The position numbers and the translations under genes were made by a program. Positions 1-12,200 of a stretch of 64,000 bases of DNA are shown here, piece by piece. The stretch's first letter is position 1. Each line of letters begins with the position of its first letter. Source of the stretch: Austropuccinia psidii (lineage: Eukaryota > Basidiomycota > Pucciniomycetes > Pucciniales > Sphaerophragmiaceae); the NCBI GenBank assembly GCA_023105745.1, contig JALGQZ010000011.1, positions 32,994,094 to 33,058,093 on the forward strand, read 5' to 3'. A model generated the notes under the pieces. The model had not been told where the DNA came from. It made no database searches and worked only from the letters and a program-made list of their open reading frames with translations.

Positions 1-1354
1 AAAATCTGGAAATCTCAAAAACCTCAAGTTACCTCACACCAAGCTTGGTGGAAACTATGAATTTTTTTGTTTAAATTAAGGTTTCATGTGTAGCTTAGAA
101 GCTATGAGGAACGGAAGTATGTTCAATTTAAATGTCAAAATTTGCGCATGTATTACATAATTGAACCTCAATTTACATTTGAGTAATTAAGAATCACAGT
201 TGTGTAATTTTATTTATCAATTCAATTAAATATTATAATCTGAATTATAATTAATGTCGAGGAATCAAACAAAAAATAAATTGTAAATATTAAATTTTTG
301 GGGAAAGGGAATCTTGACTCACTGGGTTTCACACTCCTTCAAATTGCTTTCTGAGGTGCATTTTATGTTAAACTAAATACAAATGTTCATCACTTTTGGT
401 CTGTGATTAAGTCCCAGAGTCTGTAACTCAATTTAGTATGAGCTTTAGATACCAACCAGGGAAGTTTCAACTGTTGCCAAGGGGGTAAAATAACTCTTAA
501 GCTCAAATAAAATTCACCAATAAGATTTTAGCTGTTTCCAAGGGTTCTTAAGAACATTATAATGCTTACTGAAGACTATCAACCAGCTATTACTATAGAA
601 ATTTCTGTTTTTTAGGACTAAAATGGCTAAATCCATCCCTTTTTTGGTTAAAACCAGGGGTCAATGATGACATAATTGGCTTTTATGTTTCCAAAGTGTT
701 TCTAAAACATTTTGAAAGAAACTTTAACTTATTTGAGGAAGAAAAAATGGTGGCAATAAAGTAATGTCTTCTTTTCCCCATCTTTTCTGCTCATGTTAGG
801 ATCTTTTCCTTTTATAATTAGTTTAAAAACAGTTAAAAAATCAATATTATATTCCAACAAAGCTTTTAAAATAATTTTAAGCCTTTTAAAAAAATTTAAA
901 TTTAATAATAATCCCTTTTTGTTACTAATTATAATAGCTTTACCCTTAAACCACCCCAGAAGTGAATTAAAGCATCTTTTGTCATTGTAGATGTTGTCAC
1001 TTTGGTTCAAAATTCACTATGGTCACTTTTGGGTGTTTTTTCTCTTCAATATGAATTTTGAACACTCTTCTCTGAAACATATTTCAAGAAGTCCTTTTCT
1101 TAATTCATTCCAATTGAAATTTTTCTTGAATAATTTTTTTTGTTACAATGAATATTCCTTGAAGAGTATCTTTGGTAAAAACAATTTTTTTTAAGCTATT
1201 GTCTTATACTGATAGAGTTAGGAAATAAAAATTATGTTTTTCTCTTTCAAAACTCTTAAATTTACTATCATTTTCTTGATTTTAGCTTATAAAGGGTTTC
1301 AGGACAGGAAAAGTACTTGATTTTATTAACAAAGCTTCAAATCCACATGCTACA
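1..1354 (+). repeat. Truncated, diverged LTR (same family as the LTRs at 9.0 and 27.4 kb, opposite orientation)
   Basis: The block matches the reverse complement of the LTR at 9013-10842 with many substitutions and indels. Shared landmarks are the stretch around the 790-830 AAGGATCTTTTCC-type segment, the GGACAGGAAAAGTA segment near 1301-1314, and the terminal GCTACA at 1349-1354 (CCTTACA in the intact copy). In this orientation it reads as the 3' part of an LTR whose beginning lies outside the window. A TTAGGGGG stretch just after 1354 resembles the start of the primer-binding region of the 9-29 kb element. Short reading frames here are by-products of the LTR. Confidence 0.75.
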
Positions 1355-3139
1355 TGATCTTAGGGGGTAACATAAATCTATCAGAATTTATTTACAAACT
1401 ACTACAAGCTCAAATACATTATCACTTTTCAAAAACTTATTTCAGTTCACTATTGGATCACAATTTATATGGTGGGAAGTCACTTTGAAATATCTATGGA
1501 TAAATATCAATTGAATTTACTTTCATCATATCATCACCCTTGACTTGTTAAGTTAATTTTAAATGATATTAATTTCATGTATTCTTATAGAGGAATATAT
1601 TTTATTCAAAATATTCCAATTAATTTGGAGAAATTCTGTAATTATAATCAAAAGAATTATCCTTATTTATTTGGAATATTTAATTGATTTACACTAGCCT
1701 GATCCATTTTCTTAATTGAATTAACATATACTTCCAAGATTATTTTAGCATGCCTTGGTTCTTTCAATTGCTTCCTATTCAAGCTCCAAGCTTGATTCTA
1801 TCTTGATATTGATCCACAGAAATTAGATTCACACATCAATTTTAATTTATTTAATTACTTTGTATATAAATAAATCTTAAGTAATAATATTATGAATTCT
1901 CCATTTGGTATTTTAATTTTGGGCTTTCAAAACTTCCTTCTCATTCTCTAATTTTCCAAATAATTTAAGAAAATCAAAATTATATTCACATGGAATTATG
2001 TAACTAGACCTGTCAGCCTGTGACTCAAAACTGGAGCACAAGCATGACAGCCAAAATACCATAAACCAATGGTAGAGTAAAATACCACCAAAACATGGAG
2101 CTGAGCCTAAAAAGCTAAAAGTGTATCAAAAAAAGAGGAAACTGACCCTTTTCCAAAAATACAAGTCCCATAATCATAGGATAAAGAATAACAAGGTTCT
2201 TCAGGCTCAAAGCAGTTTCTGAGCATAAACCTTAATTTTGACCTCTCATCTAAAATCCAGAGAAAGAGGATGAACCGCATCAAATTGGTGCTCAAGTTAA
2301 AGCTCTCAGTCAGGGATATCCAATCGTATTAGCCAAACTTAGCTAGCACCAAAAATACAGAAGTTGTGGCCAAATTAAAGACAAATGAGGGTGAATAAAA
2401 TATTCACCTCTCATCAAGCTTCTACAGCTTTAGCTTAAGATACTTGAAGTGTGGTCATTTTGGAAAGCGCACAAGAGGGGCTATCTGAGGGCTCCAACCA
2501 TTTCCCCATAATGCATCTGGAACCGAATTCATGGAGCAAACAATTCCTATACAGGATTTGATCAAAATCCATATTTGGATACTGGGAATTGAACATGGCA
2601 TAACTTTTCCATATTTAATTCTACCCATACCAAATGAGGTACCATTGTGTAGACCTCATCTAGGGATACAAAATGAACCAAATTTTAGCTCAATATCTTG
2701 AAAACTGTAAGTTTTATGGCAGTTTTAAGGGTAAGATCCCATATTTGAGCCAATACACCTTTACTATGGGATACTTCTCCATATCTTTTGAATATGAGGT
2801 GTCAATAAGATGAAGGATACTGTTTATCCTTCAATACCTCATAGTTGGTGAAATACTGGGGTCTCATACAGGTTCTTTACAGCATTCTATGCATAATACA
2901 CATCAGAAGAGGGCTAAGTGTTCCCTAGATGAATATCTTCACTCTGTATTGGTGAAAACTACCCAGATGTGGTTTCAAAGCTACATCTGAGCCCAATACA
3001 GGATACACAGGCATTTTGAAAGCCACAACCCAGTCCTTGGAAGTCAAAAATCTCCATTTCCTATATTTGAAATGGTTTAGAGGGCCTTTTCACCCATTTT
3101 CAGGATAAAAGGGATCCTTTCTCTGCCCAAAAGAGAACT
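1355..3139. other. Gene-free stretch, probably element leader and LTR-like DNA
   Basis: No coding region with recognisable domains. From about 2011 the base composition becomes less AT-rich and the style (AATACAGG-type motifs, a pyrimidine-rich run before 3160) resembles fungal Gypsy LTR U3/R regions, but I found no paired copy or convincing boundaries. Confidence 0.4.
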
Positions 3140-3545
3140 CCCCATCCTTCTCTCAAATTCCTATATAGTAAAACTTCCAAGAACAGCTATACTCTTGGAA
3201 AATCATCAGGTGTAGTTTTAATTAAATTATTTTGTCTTTTATTATAATAAACCAATTAATAAAGCTGCATCCAGGGCTTTCAATAGCGCTCACCACCACC
3301 AATGATTCATAGTAAATTCCTGAAAACTTATTAGAAACTCTTTTTTTGACTCATTTTCCTGTTTCACAGTCATATTTTGAGCTGTATATACTATTTTTAT
3401 AGCTCCTTCATAGACCCAGCCTTGAAAGTCCTTTTTCCTTGAATAAATTCTAGATAACTTCAAAGGAGCACTTAACTGATCTTGATTGAATTCGATGGTG
3501 CTTAAACAACCATTTCTTAAAATTCTTGGAGACTGTTCCAAAACT
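3140..3545 (+). repeat. LTR-end plus leader repeat, copy A
   Basis: Matches copy B at 6934-7340 in the same orientation. Shared blocks are TCTCAAATTCCTAT / TCTCACATTCCTAT, then GCATCCAGGGCTTTC / GCATCCTGGGCTTTC, then CTCACCACCAC, then a leader with TTTATAGCT and a conserved TAACTT..ACAACCA block. Because copy B lies directly upstream of a broken gag, this is best read as the end of a 5' LTR and the start of an internal region from a related older element. No gag follows copy A, so it is a fragment. Confidence 0.6.
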
Positions 3546-5939
3546 AGGTACTGATGTATTGTTTCAAGATCAGATTTATATTTGAGCTTGAAATGATTTC
3601 TACTGAGATACTAAAATCTCAATACATAAAGTTCTGGATGGATCAAACCTTCTTGAAATAATGTGTCAAATTTTTGAATATATCAAAAATTGCAAACATT
3701 GGCATATATAAATCTCTATCAATGAAAACTAACTTAATTTTTTGAGTTGAATACTATGAAGAAGGCATATAAACATTCCCTAAAGCTTCCTTATTTTTCA
3801 GAGAAGTATCAATCAGTTTAAAACATGAAATCAGAGGCCTCAGATCTCCTTAACAGGTAACATAATGGATACAGGTTATATTCAGGGAAAAATGGAATAA
3901 TTGGTAAAATATAACATTTAATCTAACAATAATTCAAAATTTAAATGGATCATTCTTTTCTAGAAGGAGACATTAGTCTCTGATTGAAATGCCAATCATA
4001 TTTGAATCCTAGAAGAAAATGAAAATTCTTCCCATTATTCCTACCCTTTCATATGAACATATATTTGCCATGCAATTGAAATGAATTGTTATTTTAAAGG
4101 GATATATATTGAAATTTATCGCCCTCCATGAATAAATTTCTCTCTCATAAATTATTACAAGGAAAAAGCCTTCCAAAGGCCATTCATAATCTTCAGGGAA
4201 GATAAGATGTGTCAATCATCTTGAAAAAGGAGAATTATTCACCCGCATGAATGAAATATATGGGTTTATTGAAAAAAATATATTGCAAAAATGATGCATG
4301 AAAACCATTGTTTGGAATGTTGATCTTGAAAGTGGAATTTGAAATTATTATTCAGAAAGCTCAAAAATTTCGCAAAGTTGGAAATTTGAAAGTCTATAAG
4401 TCAAATAATATTTTTTTATTTTAAGGTGTTCGCAATTAAAAAGTGCATAGATGAAGATAAAAATGAATTATCCTTGGGTTAAAAAATAACTGAGGTTCTC
4501 TGAACTATCTATATGCAATTATAATAGCAAAAGATGGCCAATATAATTCCACATTAAGGACCGTTCAATCTTCATATATCACAATATTAAGTGCAGGTTG
4601 AACAAATCTTTTGGAGAAAGGCCCAAAGATAAAACTACCAAAGGATTACTCTTGTATGAAGGAGTGACTGAAATTCCCTAGAAAATCTATATGGAGTTAT
4701 GAAACTTAAAAATTTTCCTTTCATTACCAAGCCTAGAGCTTTGTTATTGGTATGCATTACCATGACAAAAACACTACCCCTTCCAGTGGTAGTAGCAGGT
4801 CCAGCCTTCTTTTAACCTGAGTCTAAACCTTCTTTCTACCCTTGAAATGTTTTTGCAGATACTTTCAGACACAGCTTTGGGAATTCAGAATTTTTCTCAA
4901 TTGAAATATAATATTATGTATTTTCCATTATCTTTGTTTGTCTCCTCATATATAAAAACCCACCATTCATTAATTCAAGAGGCTTTAAAATGAAACTCCT
5001 TTCCAACAGAAAAAGACACTTCTCTAATTCATATATGTGGAGAATATTCATATTAATTCCATTTCCCTTTCCAATCAAAAAGAATTAACTCACTTCATAT
5101 GTACCCACTATTACCAAAACATTAATATTCAACATTTTTTGAATTCAAAAATTCAACATATGAAAAGGAACTTTTAAATAAATGAAAGGTTCTGCAGCCA
5201 AATATTTGGTAATATGAACTTTCTCTATGCTATTACATAGTTTAAATACCTTTGAAAAGGTATTACCCAAGTATGAAAATTCTTCTTTCTGAATACATAC
5301 CTTTCTTTCATATTACCCATTAATATCCCATATTTATGTTGAAAACATTTTTTCTGGAAGTATTTTAAGCTTAATTCATAGCTATTTATTTTTGTAACTC
5401 AGGAGGAGTATTATTACTTTTAAATATTTTTATTCTTGTTATAATCATTAAAATTATTCATTACTGTCTATTATTACAGTCTCATAAGAGCTTTTTCAAT
5501 TTATTGAAGAATGCTTATCATAAAAGGTATTTTTCAATTTAAAGTTCCTTGTATTTTCATTCTATGTGTTCTTGAAATCAAGAACAATGGTAATCATGAT
5601 AATTAACTCAATTTTTTGTAAAATTGTTCAATTTCCTTTTGAATAACACATAATCATTCACACTCAATCCATTTCCTCCATAATTTCCTATATGCAAGCT
5701 TGCAAAGTATGCAAGTACTGAATTTTCACAGTTACAATTTCTGTTCAACCCTATCCATCTTTCAGCTCAGTTTTTTATTTGAATATTTGTTAATTTATTC
5801 TTTTCAGTTTTTCTCATTTGTCCATTATAAAATTTCCCTTGAAGAAATTTCAAAATATCAACATGAGAAATCTTGATCAAAAGGAACAATAGCTGTTTTT
5901 CAAAATTTCAATTCTTTCTGTTGGTTTTCACTGTTTTGT
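3546..5939. other. AT-rich stretch with nothing recognisable
   Basis: No reading frame above about 70 codons with any family resemblance, and no paired repeat identified by eye. Probably decayed transposon DNA. Confidence 0.4.
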
Positions 5940-6933
5940 TGGAACTTGATTTTTTTTTATTACTTTTTTGGTTTTTAATACATGTCTATACTGATTTGCA
6001 CATCAATGATGAGAAAGAATAAATTTTTGTGCCCAATTGTTTCTCATTTTGTTCAAATTTTTAGTTTTTTTCATTTCTCAGAATTTTGTTGAAATTTTTC
6101 TAAATTTTTTCTTTTCCTTTGATATTTTTATATTTTTTGTAATTCATCATTTTTCTTTTATTATTTTAAGAATTTTTTTCAATTTTTTTATTTCAATTGA
6201 TCTATTTTTTTTAGTTTTTTATTTTTCTTTTTCACATTATTCTATTGTGAGTTTGATTTTTTAATAGCTTTTTATTTCTCTATTTTTTTCCATAATTTGA
6301 ATTCCTTTATGTTTAATCTTACTCATTTTATTGGATTTTTTTGAGTTTTTTCATTTCTTTTTAATTATAATTTATTTATTTATACATTTGTTTTTGCGGT
6401 GCAAATGCTCCAAATTAAGACTTGTGCACTAATTTGGAGTTTTTTCACTGCAAAAACAGAAAATTAAAATTTGAATTCAGAAAATAAATAAATTCAAATT
6501 TAAAAAAACAGTATATTTAAAAAAAATAAAATTAATGAAATGCAAGATAAAATAATTAATAAAATTAAAAAAAAATGATAAAATACTTACTAAACTTAGA
6601 ATTAGAAAAGTTATAAAGGAAAATTTTAAAAATTTGAAAGAAATTAAAATAAAAATTAAAAGTAAAAAGATAAAAAAATTGAGATTGTAGAGTTGCAAAA
6701 TGAAAAAATCTAAAAGAAATCACATAAAAATGAAAGAAAATTACCAAAAATGATTTAAAATGAACAAAACTGACAAAAAATGAAATAAACAAATGAAATG
6801 AATAATTAAAAAGAGCCATAAATTAAAAAAGGGAAAAAAGAAAGAAAATAAGAGAATTTTAATTCAAAAAAATGAAGGAAAATAATGACAAAAACCCTAT
6901 GCAAATTGAGAAAATCAATAGTACTCATTGTTC
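5940..6933. repeat. T-rich / A-rich fold-back region centred on a hairpin
   Basis: About 450 bp of strongly T-rich DNA (5940-6390) is followed by a hairpin at 6390-6457 and about 450 bp of strongly A-rich DNA. The hairpin has outer arms GTTTTTGCGGTG and CACTGCAAAAAC (one mismatch) and inner arms CTCCAAATTA and TAATTTGGAG (perfect). The flanks can pair only loosely. Low-complexity reading frames rich in F, L, I and S on both strands are composition artefacts. A similar T-rich/hairpin/A-rich arrangement lies near 56.57-57.56 kb. Confidence 0.6.
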
Positions 6934-7340
6934 TCTCACATTCCTATGTAGTACAGCTATCAAAAACAGTTTAGCTCTTGAAGATAATCAGATTATACTC
7001 TAAGCTTAGTATTGTATTGCTTATTATATTTAATCAACTTATAGCATATGCATCCTGGGCTTTCAGAAGTTCTCACCACCACTATTATCCATAGTTAAGC
7101 CCTTATTAGTATTATTAAAACTATTTTCTATTATGAATTACCATTTCAAATTCAGAATTAATGTTGAATATACTACTTTATAGCTTTATTATAAGCTTAG
7201 CCTGACCAAGGTACACTTTTTGTAAAAAGACTTATATTTATTTTTCTTTTTTAGTATTTGAAAATAACTTAACAGAGGACAATCAAACCACTGTTGAATA
7301 ATTTTTGGAAGAAACTTTCTAAAACTCCCAAACACCAGTT
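6934..7340 (+). repeat. LTR-end plus leader repeat, copy B (5' side of old Gypsy element)
   Basis: Homologous to copy A at 3140-3545. It sits immediately upstream of the decayed plus-strand gag at about 7440-9012, so it probably contains the end of that element's 5' LTR (near 7080) and its leader. A T-rich run ending TTTTTTAG near 7255 looks like a splice acceptor in the leader. The upstream LTR boundary could not be fixed. Confidence 0.5.
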
Positions 7341-7439
7341 GTTACCAAGAAAAGAAAATCTAAGAAATTAGTTTTTCCAGGACCCACTATTCACAACTCT
7401 AAAAGTGAGCACCTTTCTTTACATTCAATAAAAGAATAG

Positions 7440-9012
7440 ATCTTTCTAAAATATTTTATTTTATCATTTTATTTCAATTATGACTACTAGAAGAATGCTA
7501 CTAATAACCCATCTAATCAGATGGAGGTGGGCTCCAAGGTAGAAATGATCCCAAAAAAGGGAAAAGAAGGGGCAAAATCACCTGTGGAATAGAATCTACA
7601 CAAGGAAGTGTCATATCCCAAAGGAAAGTCCCACAAGCTCCCATAATCTCTGAACCCGAATTGGGAAAAAGTATGAGTAATTACAAAAGGGACAAATTAC
7701 ATTCAGATTCCTCAGATAGAAATCTACATGAGCTATTACAAACAGTAATACACAGTGTAAAAAGACAAAGATTGGGAAATTCTGCCACAAATGTACCAAG
7801 GAGTGATAAAATCCTGGAACATACTCAAAACGTTCCTCAAAGAGGAGAAAATAGTGAAATACTCAAATGGATGGAATCCACTATCATCCTGACCTCAAAT
7901 TAAAAAGATAAAGGATTTGTACAGAAAAAAGAGGGATGAAAGCAAGTAAAAGCCCCAGTAGCATCTACCAAAAAGCCACAAACCAGCCAAGCTCTCCAAT
8001 AGGGGAAGAAGAAGAAAAATAACTGGAGGAAACCATATTCCCCAGGCTACAGGATTGCAATAATTCAAAAAGATGCCATGTACAATTTCTTCAACATGGC
8101 CAGAGACTTGATGGAATTCAGGGACAAAGAACAGAAAATAATGATAAAACCATATTACCCAAAGAAATAACTCTTTCTTCTGATGTTTTAAATACTTTAA
8201 CAGAAATTAAGAGTAGTATATTACCTTTAAAAGAAATTAAAGAAAGCTTATTATCACTGAAAGAGAAAAACAATAGTATATTATCTTTAACTCAAATTTT
8301 TGTACAAAACAAGAAAGAAATAGAAATATTAAATTTATGGTTGAAAATCATAAACCAAAGGCTTTAATTTAAAATACTCAAAAAATTAATTCAACGGAAA
8401 AAAAAGCTGTATAAGTACATAGAAGATATCAAAGAAGAAACTTTGACAATCAATTATGACCAAAGTATTGAAAAATTGACAGAAAAATTAAACAAATTAT
8501 CAATTCCTGTTAAAGACTTCAAAGAAAAGACATAATGATACCAAAAGCTACTTTTAAACCATTTAGAAGAAAGTTATTAAGCAAGAATTAATCATAAAGA
8601 TGAAATTAAAAGTGAAATCAGACTTATTACTGAGAAAATGGATAAAATAAATGAGACCAATTTAAATATGCCAAATTTGTCAACCCCATTTTCCCATATA
8701 AGAAGCCCTGTAAAGACAAAATAGGAATATAAAAACACTCCATAAAAGACTCAAACCATAATGACAATAACCAAGTCTTAATGAGAAAATTCCAGAAACT
8801 TGAAGAATGGCCAACATTCACAGGAGAAGGAGAATATTACAACATGTTGTTTATTAAAACAATTGACATGTTACAAGGATATTATGCCATTCAAGATGAA
8901 TTAATCACTGAAATATTAAATTCTTCATTTGAAAAATCTCAAAAAAGATGTTAGTATGGCATAAGAAAAGGAAATGGTGATTATACCTGGTATTTGTGGA
9001 AAATTATGAAAT
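7440..9012 (+). pseudogene. Old Ty3/Gypsy gag, N-terminal and central part (broken)
   Basis: The plus strand reads, in shifting frames, as a distant relative of the Gag encoded on the minus strand at 24.7-26.96 kb. Aligned landmarks are LKWMES (QWMASF in the relative) near 7865, a SPGYRI..IQKDAM..F..MARDLMEF block near 8035-8120, a long lysine/asparagine-rich central region, and GEGEYYNM (GEGEYDHM) near 8824. Many stops and frameshifts are present. The reading stops at 9012 within a W-rich Gag segment and resumes at 29266 after the nested insertion, with no target bases missing. It is therefore an inactive ancestral layer that served as the target for the 9013-29265 element. Confidence 0.75.
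9008..9012. other. 5-bp target-site duplication GAAAT (left copy)
   Basis: GAAAT directly precedes the TG of the LTR at 9013 and recurs at 29266-29270, directly after the CA of the far LTR. Five bp is the usual Ty3/Gypsy duplication length. The interrupted old gag reads on across it. Confidence 0.9.
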
Positions 9013-10842
9013 TGTAAGGTGTGGATATGAAACTTTGATTAAAAATCAATTACTTTTCCTGTCCTCAAAATTTGTATAAGGTAAAATTCAATTAAAAATA
9101 GTAAAGAATATTATTTTTAAGAGAAAAACACGCCAATTTTATTGTTTATAGCTTGATTAGTATAAAACAATAATATTATAAAAATCTATTGTTTTACCAA
9201 CAATAAAAATTTATCCAAAAAATACTCTACAAGAGATATTTTAAGTCTACAAAAGAAATTTCTTCAAGAGCAATTTCAATTGGAATTAATTGAGCAAAGA
9301 ACTGCAAGCAATTAATTAAAGAACAAAGTCTTTAAAAAGGATATTAAAGAGAAAACACGCCCAAAAGTGACCAGAGTGAATTTGGAAACGAAGTGACAAA
9401 GTTTACAGTGATGAAAGATGCTTTATTTCACTTTTGGGGTGGTTCAGGGGTAAAAATGATTATAAAATTCACAAACAATGATTAGAATGATTTTTTCACG
9501 TGGTTGAAAGGTTTAAAATGATTTAAAAAAAGGTGGTTGGAATCTTTTATTGATTGGCTTAACAATGTTTAAACTAATTATAAAAGGAAAAGATTCTAAC
9601 ATGAAGAGAAAAGTGGGGCAAAGAAGACATTCTTTTATAGCCATCAATTCTCTTACTCCAAAAGTAAAATTTACTCTTGTCAGTCGTGAAAAACAGTCTG
9701 ACAACAGAAAAGCCAATTATGGCATCATTGAACCCTGGTTTAGACCAAAAGGGGCTGGTTTCAGCCATTTTTAGCCATTTTTAGACCCTTAAATCAGCCA
9801 TTACTATAGCAATACCAGGCCTAGAGCCTTCAAAACACGTCAGAATGTGTGTCAGAGGCGTAGAAACCAGTTAAAACTGTTTTTACTATGATTGTTTTAT
9901 CTTAAGGGTAGTTTTACCCTCTTGGCAACAGCTAAAACTACCCCAGTTGGTATCAAAACCTCATCATCAATTGAGTCCACAGACCCTGTAGCTCAATTCC
10001 AGGCCAAAAGTGATGAACGTTTGCGTAAATTTTGACATCCCACACCTTTCAGCAAGGATTTTGGGGGTCTAGCTCCCCCTTAGAGCTGGAGTTCCTTTTC
10101 CCCCCCAAATTTAATCTTTCCAATTTATTTTTCCTTTAATTCCTCATCATGTATTATACTTATAATTTACATATGTAATTCAATTCAATTGTACAGTACG
10201 ATACATTAATAATTGACACCTCATATGTAAATCAAAGTTCACTTATGTAATACACACACACATTTTGACATTTCAATTGAATTCAATTGAAAATACTTCA
10301 ATTCCTCATAACTTCTGAACTAAACACAACACCTCAATTTTAACACAAAAATTGATGGTTAACACCACATGTGGTGTGAATTGAATTAAAGTTTTGAGGA
10401 TTCTCAACTTTTGTATTGAAAATACTAAAAACTTAATTTAAGCTTATTTAGAGTTGAGTTACAAGAATTTCACTCAGAGGTGACCCCACCTGATTTTTTA
10501 TGAGGAATCCAATGGTGAAATAATTTTCATATGTTTATTTATTGGATAAAAAGTTATAATAAATTTTATTTAACTTTTTTCCAAATTTATTTATTTTTTC
10601 CCAATTTTGTTAAAATTTCATTTTTACTTAATTTTTTCAAGTATAAATGTAATTTTACACTTACAAAATTTAATGTATTTTTATTTTTAAATTTTAATTA
10701 ATTTTTTTATTTTTAATATAATTTTATATTTATATTTTGATTTTTATTTTAATAATATAAATAAATTTATTTTATTTATATTAATATGTTATTTTTGTAT
10801 TTGTGGTCTTTTGGGTATATGAAATTACCTCTAAGGCTCACA
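9013..10842 (-). repeat. LTR (3' LTR in element orientation)
   Basis: Begins TGTAAGGTGTG and ends AGGCTCACA on the plus strand, giving TG..CA ends. It is equal in length to the copy at 27436-29265 with no net indel. Small reading frames at 9513-9774 are shared with the other LTR only because the LTRs are recent duplicates, and they carry no recognisable domain. Confidence 0.93.
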
Positions 10843-10855
10843 TTCCCTCCCCCTA
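10843..10855 (-). other. Polypurine tract of the minus-strand Gypsy element
   Basis: On the minus strand the bases just before the 3' LTR read TAGGGGGAGGGAA, following a T-run. This is the expected primer site for plus-strand DNA synthesis and fixes the element's orientation. Confidence 0.85.
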
Positions 10856-10858
10856 AAA

Positions 10859-12200
10859 AAGAATATTCCTTTGTAATATTGGTATTTCTAGTGTGTCTGA
10901 ATCTTCTGAGGAGTTTGGTAGCTTCTGGTATATCTTTTTCTTCTAACCATTAATCTTCACAAGTTGGGTCACTGTACCTAACAAGGTATTCCCTTACTTT
11001 CTTGGTTCTTAATTTCCTTTCTTTAAGAACTTTGGTAATTTTCTCAGTACCAGATGTCTCAATAGGAGGTATAACTTGGGGAATCGTATTCCTCAAGGGA
11101 AATTTCTCAGCATCACTAGATTTATATGGCTTTATCAAGCTCACTGGAAATGTAGGATGCTTATTGCTAAGTTCTTCAGATAACTCTACTTCAACAGCAT
11201 TTTCTCCATGGAGGGCTTTAATCACACAAGGTCCTGCAAACGAGTCTTTCAACTTTTTACATCCTTTGATGTTATTGAAGTTAGTGGTGGATACCAGAAC
11301 TAGGTTCCCCAATTTGAAATCTGGAGTTGCATGTGATTTATCCCATTTGTCTTTAGAATATGCAAAAGAGTCCTCCATGCACCTTACTGCATGCTTTCTA
11401 GCTTTGTCTAGAATTCCTTTGAAGCTAGCAGCTGTGGGATGTATTTCAATCAAGTCTTTCCTCAAGGAATCTTGGGGTAACTTGGGGTTCCATCCTTTTT
11501 CTAGAATAGCAGGAGTCTGATTGGTACTGGCATGGATTGATGTTTTATATTCTAATTCCAGTGCTGGAAACAGAGTACACCAATAATGGGTAAATCCATC
11601 ACAATCTTTGAGTTCAAGGCCATATGCACAAAATCTTCTCACCATGTCCTCTAAGGTTTGGATCATCCTTTCAGCCAGGCCATCAGTTTGTGGGTGGTAG
11701 GCTGTAGGGAAAGACAGTTTAGTGCCAAATAATTGGTGAAGATTTGTCCATAGTGCTGAAGTGAATTTGGGATCCCTATCACTAATGATATTTGTAAATA
11801 TCCCAGTCCATGACACTACTCTATTCCATATCAGAAGAGCTGTATCCATGGCTGTATCATCTTTGTGACATGGTTAAAAGATTGGAGCTTTACTGAATCT
11901 GTCCACAATTACTAGGCAAGAATTATAGCTTCTGTCACCTCCTGGTGGTAGGCCAGTTACCCAATCCATATGGACAATTTCCCAAGGTCTGCTTAGTTCT
12001 TGGATTTTTATCACATTTCCAGGTCTCTTGCCAGTGTACGTATTTGCCTTTTGGCATCTGTCACAGGTTTTGTAATACTCTGCAACATCTTTCTGCCACA
12101 TTGGCCACCATATGCAGGTCTTTACTTTCTCTCTTGTTCTGTCTTCAGACAGATGTCCTGAAAAGGGACTATCATGGCATTCCTTCAGTACAAGATTGAT
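10859..12200 (-). pseudogene. Integrase region of the minus-strand Gypsy pol (with in-frame stops)
   Basis: A single minus-strand frame contains a Ty3/Gypsy integrase. It has a zinc-binding HHCC module (ECHD, SGHL, CDRCQ), the core acidic residues in HMDWVTG, ISDRDPKF and LAERMIQ, and a C-terminal part ending in a chromodomain-like segment (EYLVRYSD .. WLEEKDI .. LLRRFR). In-frame stops split it: TGA at about 12198-12200, TAA near 11871-11873, and TAA at 10950-10952 before the conserved WLEE segment. The frame then runs towards the polypurine tract. The longest intact piece, 10950-11849, covers the second and third catalytic residues and the C-terminal domain. It continues from the RNase H region upstream and is inactive as it stands. 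Confidence 0.88.

Noticed and set aside
2005..3414. Possible solo LTR bounded by TAGACC repeats
   Set aside because: The homology between copies A and B runs past the proposed right end, so the repeat is probably chance.
6037..6819. F/L/I-rich frames suggesting membrane proteins
   Set aside because: Composition artefact of T-rich and A-rich DNA.
9513..9774. Small frames conserved between the two 1830-bp LTRs (also 27936-28197) and in part at 729-1010
   Set aside because: Identity follows from the LTRs being copies; no domain, no start context, and frames differ between strands.
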